Origin: JBOFHT01 sp051649785
Lineage (GTDB): Archaea; Methanobacteriota; Methanobacteria; Methanobacteriales; Methanobacteriaceae
Reading direction: 5' to 3'
Length of the DNA stretch: 61,756 bases
NCBI GenBank assembly: GCA_051649785.1
Contig: JBOFHT010000021.1
Location: forward strand, 1-61,756
Below are positions 55,205 to 61,756 of the stretch, in pieces. Position numbers and translations under genes: made by a program. The notes under the pieces were generated by a model, which saw nothing but the letters and a program-made list of their open reading frames with translations, was not told where the DNA came from and did no database searches. The stretch's first letter is position 1. Each line of letters starts with the position of its first letter.

Positions 55205-56386
55205 ATGGATAAAAAAGGGAAATCTAAAGAAGAAATATTAATGCAACTTAATCATTTCCAATCTAAAGATTTAAAATACTCTGATGGTCGAATATTAGGG
55301 TCAATGTGTACTTCGGCTCATCCCATAGCTAAAGAAGTTTATCTTAATTTTTTGGATTCTAATTTAGGAGATTATGGTCTTTTTAAAGGCACTAAATCTA
55401 TTGAAGATATGGTCATTAATGAAATTTCATCTTTCTTAAATGGAGATTCTAGTTCTATTTGTGGAAATGTTGTTAGTGGGGGAACTGAAGCTAATTTAAT
55501 GGCAATTCGTGCAGCTCGTAATCTAGCTATTTATGAAGGTAAAATAAACATTGAGGATACTCCTGAAGTAATTGTTCCTAAATCCGCTCACTTTTCATTT
55601 AATAAGGCAGCAGATATAATGAATTTAAAACTTGTTGAAGCAGAACTTGATGATAATTATAAAATAATTCCAGATTCAGTTTCTTCTAAAATTTCTAAAA
55701 ATACTGTAGCTATTGTGGGGATAGCTGGAACAACTGAATTAGGGGTTATTGATCCAATTGAAGAAATTGGGAAAATAGCTAATTCTAAAAATATTTACTT
55801 TCATGTTGATGCTGCTTTTGGAGGGTTTTCAATTCCATTTTTAAATGACATTGGATTTAATTTTCCCAAGTTTGATTTTTCAATTAGTGGAGTTTCTTCT
55901 ATTACAATAGATCCTCATAAAATGGGGTTAGCTCCAATACCTGCAGGATGTATACTTTTCCGTGAAAAGAAGTTTTTAGACGTGATTAGTGTTGATGCAC
56001 CTTACTTAACTTCAAAACAACAGTCTACTATTGTAGGAACTCGCCTTGGGGCTCCTTCGGCAGCTACTTGGGCAGTTATGGAATATATGGGGCGAGACGG
56101 ATATGGGGAAATAGCTAAATCATGTATGGCTAATACTTACTTTTTATCAGACAAATTGAAAGAAATGGGATATGATTTAATTGTAAATCCCGAGCTAAAT
56201 ATTTTAGCTTTTAATTTACCAGGGATTGATACCGAAAGTTTAAAAGAAAAGATTCAATCTAAAAATTGGGAAGTTTCTTGTTCTTCTTATCCAAAAGCTA
56301 TAAGAATTGTTATCATGCCCCACATACACCGGTCTCATTTATTAGAATTTATTAATGATTTAAAGAAAATTAAAAATTCGCTTTAA
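55205..56386 (+). CDS. mfnA: L-tyrosine decarboxylase MfnA
   Basis: PLP-dependent decarboxylase (group II) making tyramine, the first step to the methanofuran side chain. The 393 residues contain the cofactor lysine at about 239 in ITIDPHKMGLAPIPAG, HVDAAFGGF for cofactor stacking and contact, and VSGGTEANLMAIRAARN for the phosphate. Some archaeal members also decarboxylate aspartate to beta-alanine for coenzyme A; the sequence alone does not decide. GGAG precedes the ATG. Confidence 0.92.
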   Translation: MDKKGKSKEEILMQLNHFQSKDLKYSDGRILGSMCTSAHPIAKEVYLNFLDSNLGDYGLFKGTKSIEDMVINEISSFLNGDSSSICGNVVSGGTEANLMAIRAARNLAIYEGKINIEDTPEVIVPKSAHFSFNKAADIMNLKLVEAELDDNYKIIPDSVSSKISKNTVAIVGIAGTTELGVIDPIEEIGKIANSKNIYFHVDAAFGGFSIPFLNDIGFNFPKFDFSISGVSSITIDPHKMGLAPIPAGCILFREKKFLDVISVDAPYLTSKQQSTIVGTRLGAPSAATWAVMEYMGRDGYGEIAKSCMANTYFLSDKLKEMGYDLIVNPELNILAFNLPGIDTESLKEKIQSKNWEVSCSSYPKAIRIVIMPHIHRSHLLEFINDLKKIKNSL

Positions 56387-56638
56387 TATTATTATATTTG
56401 TAACAAGTCTATGGTATTTAATAGTTCATATATTCAAGTAAATGCTAATGTTTTTTGGAAGTATAATTAGAAATAATATAATGTAGTTATATGTATTATT
56501 ATTATCTTCATTATCTTTATTATTATTATTATTATTATTTTTAATATTGGACTTGCTATTTATTATAAAATACTTAATATTATTAATTTTATAAATAATT
56601 CTAAGTTTATAAATTTTATATTCTTCAAAGGTTTTTTT

Positions 56639-57154
56639 ATGGCTAAAAATGATTTATCTATTATTAAATTAAATACTCCTATTAATGATAATGACTTAAT
56701 AAATCTTAAAGTTGGAGATAAAGTCCTTATTAGTGGAAAAATTTATACAGGGCGGGATGCTACACTTCCTAAGTTATTAGATATTCTAAAAAATAATAAG
56801 TCCCCATTTGATATTAAAGGTTCTGTTATTATGCATACGGCTTGTAGTGATGCAGGAATAGCTCCTACTACTAGTAATAAAGAAGAAATTGAATCTTCAA
56901 TGGAATATTTATCTAAATCGGGGGTTAAAATACATATTGGTAAAGGTTCACTAAGTACTAAAACTGTAAATTCACTTAATAAGTATAATTCTATCTTTGT
57001 AATTACTCCTCCTGTAGCAGCATTACTTACTAATAAAGTAAAATCTAAAAAAATAGTAGCATTTAAAGAAGAAGGAATTGAAGCTATATTTGAATTGCTT
57101 GTTGAAAATATTCCTGGAATTGTTGGAATAGCTAAGGGTAAATCTATATATTAA
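56639..57154 (+). CDS. class I fumarate hydratase, beta subunit
   Basis: A 171-residue homologue of the C-terminal half of class I fumarases, the small subunit in methanogens, where it works in the reductive incomplete TCA route. Family features include VLISGKIYTGRDATLPKLL and GIAPTTSNKEEIESS. The Fe-S alpha subunit must be encoded elsewhere. AAAGG precedes the ATG. A tartrate dehydratase function cannot be excluded from this subunit alone. Confidence 0.88.
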   Translation: MAKNDLSIIKLNTPINDNDLINLKVGDKVLISGKIYTGRDATLPKLLDILKNNKSPFDIKGSVIMHTACSDAGIAPTTSNKEEIESSMEYLSKSGVKIHIGKGSLSTKTVNSLNKYNSIFVITPPVAALLTNKVKSKKIVAFKEEGIEAIFELLVENIPGIVGIAKGKSIY

Positions 57155-57219
57155 GTTAAACTACTCCTGAAAAACATATTTTCTACTTATATTTAATGTG
57201 TGAGGTTTGTGTGAGTAAA

Positions 57220-57918
57220 ATGAATTTAAAAGAAATAATTATTGATTCTGTAAAATATAGTTTAAAAGGAGGATATAACTTTTTAATATTAGGATTTATA
57301 GTTGTATTTTTAGAGTTTTATGAAAAAATTGCTGAAAATTTTCCTTATTTATATATATTATTTTTAATAGTAGCTATTTCACTGATTTTTATTGAAGGAG
57401 GCTACTTGGCTAAAATTATTGGGGAAAGTATATATGGCAATAATGATTTACCAAAATTTGGAAGCTTAAAATCACTATTTATTAATGGAATTAAAGAAAC
57501 AATAATTTTAACATTTTATGCATTGATTTTTTTAGTAACTTTTTTATTAATATTTCTTTTTATTAGGGATTCATTAATTTTAGGGATTTTAATAGTTATT
57601 AATATTATTTTTATGGTATTCATACTCTTTTTAGCTGAAGGATCTATTATAAACCATTCTTTAAACCATCATAACTTAAAATCTGCTTTTGATTTTAGAA
57701 AAATATTTACAGGAATGAAAAGTATAGGAATTGCTAATTTTGCTTTAATCATCATATTTATATGGGTAATTGCTTTTCTTATTGAAGGAATAGTACCAGG
57801 ATTTGTAGAGTTTAACACTCCATTATTATTTATTGTTGAATTACTCACAATCCCTTTTTCAGTTATTTTTTCAAGTAGACTTATGGGGCTAATTGGCAGA
57901 TATCATTTTAAAAAATGA
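57220..57918 (+). CDS. DUF4013-type membrane protein
   Basis: A 232-residue integral membrane protein, starting MNLKEIIIDSVKYSLKGGYN, with about six hydrophobic segments and the LIFIEGGYLAKII and GLIGRYHFKK motifs of the DUF4013 family, common in Methanobacteriales and of unknown function. I prefer the ATG at 57220 with GTGAG upstream to one eight codons earlier. It follows the fumarase gene by about 65 bases and could be co-transcribed. Confidence 0.75.
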   Translation: MNLKEIIIDSVKYSLKGGYNFLILGFIVVFLEFYEKIAENFPYLYILFLIVAISLIFIEGGYLAKIIGESIYGNNDLPKFGSLKSLFINGIKETIILTFYALIFLVTFLLIFLFIRDSLILGILIVINIIFMVFILFLAEGSIINHSLNHHNLKSAFDFRKIFTGMKSIGIANFALIIIFIWVIAFLIEGIVPGFVEFNTPLLFIVELLTIPFSVIFSSRLMGLIGRYHFKK

Positions 57919-57965
57919 ATTTTTTTATTGAAATATAAAATTATCTTTTGACTACTTTTTATAAG

Positions 57966-58508
57966 TTATTCTTCATTCTTTTCATGAATTGTAACTTGCT
58001 TTCCTTGGGCCATAGGAACCACTTCCATTTCAGGGTTTTCAAATTCAAGGTTAAATTCAGCTCCATCCATTAACATATGTTGGAATACTGCTAGTGACGA
58101 TACTTCAGAATGAGGCTGATTTGTAACAGATACATTCCAATCCGACTTTCTATAAACCTTTGTTGGAACTCTAGCCCCACCTACTACAATTAGTTTATCT
58201 TTAGGAGATTTTTGTATATCTTCTATTACATCTTGAACTTGAGATCCATACATTGTTAAATGTATAACTTCTCCTCCATTATTTTGCCATTCATCAATGA
58301 GATTCATATAATTTTTTTTATAAACTATTTCAAAAGAGCCTCCCCATCTTTTAACTACATCTTCCACATTTTTCATTAGTTTGTTGTCTTCTTCTCCAGC
58401 TAAATGTATTTTACTGGCACCAAAAGCACGTGAAGTTAAACAAACATGGGTTGTTATTCTGGCATCTCTTTTTTTTCTATGATCTAATCGTAAAACATTT
58501 AAATTCAT
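57966..58508 (-). CDS. trm56: tRNA (cytidine-56-2'-O)-methyltransferase Trm56
   Basis: Archaea-specific SPOUT methyltransferase that 2'-O-methylates C56 in the tRNA T-loop. The 180 residues include VLRLDHRKKRDARITTHVCL, LIVVGGARVPTKVYRKSDW (the knot region) and VTNQPHSEVSSLAVFQHML, all diagnostic. GTGAT lies three bases before the ATG. Length is typical. Confidence 0.93.
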   Translation of the reverse strand: MNLNVLRLDHRKKRDARITTHVCLTSRAFGASKIHLAGEEDNKLMKNVEDVVKRWGGSFEIVYKKNYMNLIDEWQNNGGEVIHLTMYGSQVQDVIEDIQKSPKDKLIVVGGARVPTKVYRKSDWNVSVTNQPHSEVSSLAVFQHMLMDGAEFNLEFENPEMEVVPMAQGKQVTIHEKNEE

Positions 58509-58697
58509 GATATCACTAAATTAAAATTATAAATATATACATTAAATTTTAATACTTAATATTAACTACAAATTAACTACAAAATATTAATTACTATTTA
58601 TTATTTACTAATTACTCCTTACTAAATATTAACCACTAAATATTAAATATTAAATTTTAAACACTAATAAAAATTAAATATTAATAAATATTTAAGT

Positions 58698-59504
58698 TTA
58701 TAAAAACCAAAAGAAAGATATTACAATAGCTAAAAGTGAAAATAACCTTCCAATTTCATTAGATGCTCCTAAAACATCTCCGGTGCCTATTCCAATATTC
58801 TTCTTTCCTAAGTAGGCTGTTAAAGCTCCACCTAAAACTCCTCCAAGAACTCCAAATACACCAGTAAATCCCATAAATAATATTCCAATAGCTAAGACAA
58901 TTGTTAAAATTAATAGATATTTACGCAATGTCATTGAGTTTATGAAATATGAACCCATGCCAATTCCATCTGTTTTAGAGCTTATACAACAAGTAACTAG
59001 TCCTAATTTTCCTGAAATCTCTGAAATAACTATACTATAAAATATTATAGCTACTGGCCAAGTAAAGATTGAATTTAAACTAGCTACACTTATTATCCCT
59101 ACTATAAAAAATAATGATATCCCTCCAGTACCTATTTTTGAATCTCTCATAATCGCTAGCTTTTTTTCATGGCTTCCGTGAGCCATTAATGCATCACCAA
59201 AGTCAATTAAGCCATCTAAGTGGTGGAATCCATTAAATATTATAAAAAAGCTATAAATAATAGTCGCTGATATTAGTGGTGGGACAAGAAGTATACTAAG
59301 GATATATGCAATTATACCTCCAATTAAACCTACAAATCCACTAATAATTGGCCAAAACCAAGTAGCTTTAGCTATAGTCTCAATATCTGGATAGACTTTA
59401 ATGGGTAATATTGTGGAAAATGTTATTATACCTCCAATAATTTGCCCTATTTCTTTTAAACTATCTACTGCTCTTATATTAGCTGGTGACCATTTATCTG
59501 CCAT
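58698..59504 (-). CDS. cobS: adenosylcobinamide-GDP ribazoletransferase
   Basis: Membrane enzyme joining activated cobinamide to alpha-ribazole, the last assembly step of the cobamide. The 268-residue polytopic protein has the signature FNGFHHLDGLIDFGDALMAHG and MRDSKIGTGGI, plus several Gly-rich helices. GGAG precedes the ATG. It lies about 75 bases downstream of the CbiS-like gene on the same strand, so the two probably form a corrinoid-salvage operon. CobY (elsewhere in the window) provides its substrate. Confidence 0.94.
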   Translation of the reverse strand: MADKWSPANIRAVDSLKEIGQIIGGIITFSTILPIKVYPDIETIAKATWFWPIISGFVGLIGGIIAYILSILLVPPLISATIIYSFFIIFNGFHHLDGLIDFGDALMAHGSHEKKLAIMRDSKIGTGGISLFFIVGIISVASLNSIFTWPVAIIFYSIVISEISGKLGLVTCCISSKTDGIGMGSYFINSMTLRKYLLILTIVLAIGILFMGFTGVFGVLGGVLGGALTAYLGKKNIGIGTGDVLGASNEIGRLFSLLAIVISFFWFL

Positions 59505-59578
59505 TTATTTTCTCCATATTCTTTACTCTATTTTTTACTATATTTCTTTACTATATTTTTTTTATTTTGCTATTATGA

Positions 59579-60772
59579 TTATTCTTCAAATATTTTTGAC
59601 ATTGCTCCAGCTACAAGTCCTGCAAATATATCATCAAGCATTGGTCCTAATTTAGCTATTATTCCTGGTTTAGTTTCATCATATCTTTTAAAATTAAACA
59701 TGGCCTTTGTTCCAGCTATTTGTGTGGCTATAGCTATTCCTAATACTTCATCAGTATATAAATAAGCTGGGTCATCACTCACATCAACTTCACGAAGGCG
59801 ATTATTTTGGAAATCTTCTTCAACACGTATCGCTGTCATTAAAAGAGCTATTACATTTAAATCTTCAAGCGACTTAAGTATTTGTTTATGTAATTTTTCT
59901 TTTAAGTCTTTTGTAACTTTTATTCCAACGCAAAGTTCCATTCCCGCTTCTACTAAACTATCAATTGTTATTCCTTCAGCAGTTATATAATCTAATATCC
60001 CAAATGATATTTTCATGGATTTAAGTGATTTATTACAAGATTTTATAACTGTGTCAATTAAATATTTTTCTAACTTCTCTAAGTTCTCTAACTTTTCTAG
60101 CCCTTCTGGATCTTCTAACTTTTTTGATTCTTTTAAACCCTTTAATTTTTCTAATTTAGGTGAATTTACATTTTTTGTGTAAGAATCATTATCACTATTT
60201 CCAGTATCTTCATTGTTTAATACAGAAGCTAGTATAAGAAACTCATTGTCATTTATATTTGTTTTTATGTGTTCTGGAATCTTAAGATATTCAAAATACT
60301 TAGTTTTAGTTTCAATAGCTATTTTATATAGCTTAGCTAGTTCTTTTGTATTTAAATTTTTATTTATAAGTATTATTTGCCCTATATCTAGTTCAATATT
60401 CTTTTCATTAGTTTTTCCAACTTTTTTGGTTTTTAAAACACTTAAATTATTAGTAATTTTAGTTAATTTAAGATTTGTATGGGTAAAATTAATAATACTA
60501 ATCTCTTTTTTATTTTCAATAAAATAACTGTTTTCAGAGTAAGCTTTTTGCCCAATATAGCTATTCTGATTGACTTTTTTTACTTTGTTAATATCATTAG
60601 TGTTTTTAATAATAACAATATCCTCTACAATATCAATCCCATTAGAGATATCTGAATCACTAATAGCTAAAAAACCATCGTTATTTTTAATATAAACACA
60701 ATTCCTACCTTTATTTTCGTTAACTTCAATTTTACCAAAGATTTTTTTATTTGCCAATTTAACAACTCTCAT
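59579..60772 (-). CDS. cbiS: CbiS-like fusion: CbiZ-type domain plus CobZ/PgpA-type phosphatase
   Basis: A 397-residue two-domain protein. Residues 1-190 resemble CbiZ, the adenosylcobinamide amidohydrolase: IGQIILINKNLNTKELAKLY, then AIETKTKYFEYLKI, then NDNEFLILAS, corresponding to the TEAK and TGT(T)D-VAS regions. Its TGTxTD equivalent (TNINDNE) is altered, so activity is uncertain. A charged Lys/Leu/Glu-repeat linker (200-245) follows. Residues 245-397 are a PgpA/CobZ phosphatase domain (GITIDSLVEAG, RVEEDFQNNRL, KPGIIAKLGPMLDDIFAGLVAG). Such a fusion is known as CbiS in Methanopyrus. It precedes cobS. A plain phosphatidylglycerophosphatase role is the alternative. Confidence 0.7.
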   Translation of the reverse strand: MRVVKLANKKIFGKIEVNENKGRNCVYIKNNDGFLAISDSDISNGIDIVEDIVIIKNTNDINKVKKVNQNSYIGQKAYSENSYFIENKKEISIINFTHTNLKLTKITNNLSVLKTKKVGKTNEKNIELDIGQIILINKNLNTKELAKLYKIAIETKTKYFEYLKIPEHIKTNINDNEFLILASVLNNEDTGNSDNDSYTKNVNSPKLEKLKGLKESKKLEDPEGLEKLENLEKLEKYLIDTVIKSCNKSLKSMKISFGILDYITAEGITIDSLVEAGMELCVGIKVTKDLKEKLHKQILKSLEDLNVIALLMTAIRVEEDFQNNRLREVDVSDDPAYLYTDEVLGIAIATQIAGTKAMFNFKRYDETKPGIIAKLGPMLDDIFAGLVAGAMSKIFEE

Positions 60773-61045
60773 TTTATTATTATTAATTTGTGTTAAGGTA
60801 ATATTAATGATATTGGTATTAGTAGTAATATTAATAATATAATTTGTAGCAACATCTTAATATGATGATTAGGGTTATAGTTTGTATCGCTATCCGTTTT
60901 AAGTTATTATCACATTATTATAATTAATTATATCCAAAATCTTATTTATAAGTCACTACATATTTAAATATAAGTAGCAATAATTATATTATTTATTTAT
61001 ATTAACTATATTGCTTATAATAATTTATTTAAAGAGGTATTTCTA

Positions 61046-61756
61046 ATGGTAGTAATAATCGACCCCCAAAACTCAGGAATAGCTGGAAATATGGTAGCTG
61101 GTGCACTTATTGGATGTGGTGCGAGTTCTAAAGAAGTTAAAGAAATAATGGAGATAGGAAGTAATGACTTTGGAGGAGTTAGTGTTAAAATTAATAATAT
61201 TAATAAAAATGGGATTCATTCTACCTTTTTAAATGTAATTGTGGAAAATAATGGGGTTAATCATAGCACTCATAATTTCAAGGACTTTTTAGGTAAAATT
61301 GATAATATTAATTCTGATTTATTTACAAAATCTATTAAAGAATGTTCTAAAAGAGTTTTTAATCATATAGCGACTGCTGAGGCAAAAGTTCATGGGAAAA
61401 CAATGAATAATATTCATTTTCATGAAGTTGGTGCTGCGGATGCCGTAGCTGATGTTATTGGTTCTGTTTTTGCTTACTATCAACTTGGATTTGATAAAGA
61501 AAAAGTTTATGGTCTTCCTGTAGCCGTAGGTGGAGGTTCTATTACAACAGCTCATGGCAGGCTCCCTATTCCAGCTCCTGCTACAGTATCTATTTTAGAA
61601 GGAATAAAATGCTTTGGAGGCCCAATTAATGAAGAATTAGCTACTCCTACAGGTGCTGCACTTTTTAAAGAGTTCTGTAATGAGTTCACAGATTTCATAC
61701 CAATGATTAAACCGCGTAACATTGCTTATGGTGCTGGAAAAAAGGATTTTAGTTTT
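61046..61756 (+). CDS. larC: LarC-like nickel insertion protein, cut by window end
   Basis: The first 237 codons of LarC, the CTP-dependent nickel chelatase that inserts nickel into the pincer cofactor of lactate racemase-type enzymes. Diagnostic stretches: IIDPQNSGIAGNMVAGALI, HFHEVGAADAVADVIGSV, LPVAVGGGSITTAHGRLPIPAPAT and ELATPTGAAL. AAAGAGGT precedes the ATG at 61046. The frame is open to the window edge, so the C-terminal third is missing here. Methanogens often have LarC without an obvious lactate racemase. Confidence 0.92.
   Translation, partial: MVVIIDPQNSGIAGNMVAGALIGCGASSKEVKEIMEIGSNDFGGVSVKINNINKNGIHSTFLNVIVENNGVNHSTHNFKDFLGKIDNINSDLFTKSIKECSKRVFNHIATAEAKVHGKTMNNIHFHEVGAADAVADVIGSVFAYYQLGFDKEKVYGLPVAVGGGSITTAHGRLPIPAPATVSILEGIKCFGGPINEELATPTGAALFKEFCNEFTDFIPMIKPRNIAYGAGKKDFSF

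Overview
The window comes from a hydrogenotrophic methanogen of the order Methanobacteriales, most probably a Methanobrevibacter-like host-associated species. The evidence is a complete mcrBDCGA operon next to a complete mtrEDCBAFGH operon, an mvhDGAB hydrogenase operon, methanogen-specific proteins (Mmp10, Mmp14, MfnA, type-2 SerRS, Trm56, Pcc1, archaeal L10e), a beta-helix adhesin-like surface protein, a sortase, and very AT-rich DNA whose ribosome binding sites are of the AGGAGGTGAT type. The species is not determined here.

Layout. 1-4830: accessory DNA with a conserved hypothetical gene lacking a clear start, an AAA/DUF4143 ATPase preceded by an array of near-palindromic repeats, and a sortase gene beside a decayed copy of its own 3' end. 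4890-17150: methane-forming core, with mmp10 (the McrA arginine methylase) divergent from mcrBDCGA, then mtrEDCBAFGH; both large operons end in hairpin-plus-T terminators. 17840-22460: cation exchanger, universal stress protein, mmp14, cobY, PRC-barrel protein. 22600-29590 (minus strand): an hdrC-hdrB-hdrA set in which HdrA carries a fused, cysteine-less MvhD-like domain and hdrB is cut by one in-frame TAA, then sufC-sufB. 29590-35000: a long leader and mvhDGAB. 35000-43010: accessory stretch with a dead PIN-domain toxin gene, cooT, pyrC, a truncated transglutaminase-like gene, a small anchored PepSY-like protein and a 1,000-residue adhesin. 43215-61756: housekeeping genes (TmcAL-like nucleotidyltransferase, FKBP, serS, pcc1, cooC, rpl10e, ppsA, mfnA, fumarase beta, trm56, cobS, a CbiS-like fusion) and the start of larC, cut by the window edge.

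How the genes work together. MtrA-H moves the methyl group to coenzyme M and pumps sodium. McrABG then makes methane and the CoM-S-S-CoB heterodisulfide, which Hdr with Mvh reduces using H2. Mmp10 modifies McrA. CobY, CobS and the CbiS-like protein make or salvage the corrinoid that Mtr needs. CooT, CooC and LarC are nickel-handling proteins in a nickel-dependent metabolism. SufBC supplies Fe-S clusters, and MfnA starts methanofuran synthesis.

The most notable signal is regulatory. The mcr and mvh operons, 24 kb apart, share a promoter block: TATAAA, two bases, TTTCGAATTG, then 15-16 bases, then TTTATATTAATACTTA. In both, the predicted transcript begins at the 5' arm of a long-range inverted repeat. 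In mcr this can fold into a compact three-way junction just before the Shine-Dalgarno. I see no tRNA, rRNA, CRISPR array or insertion sequence in the window.
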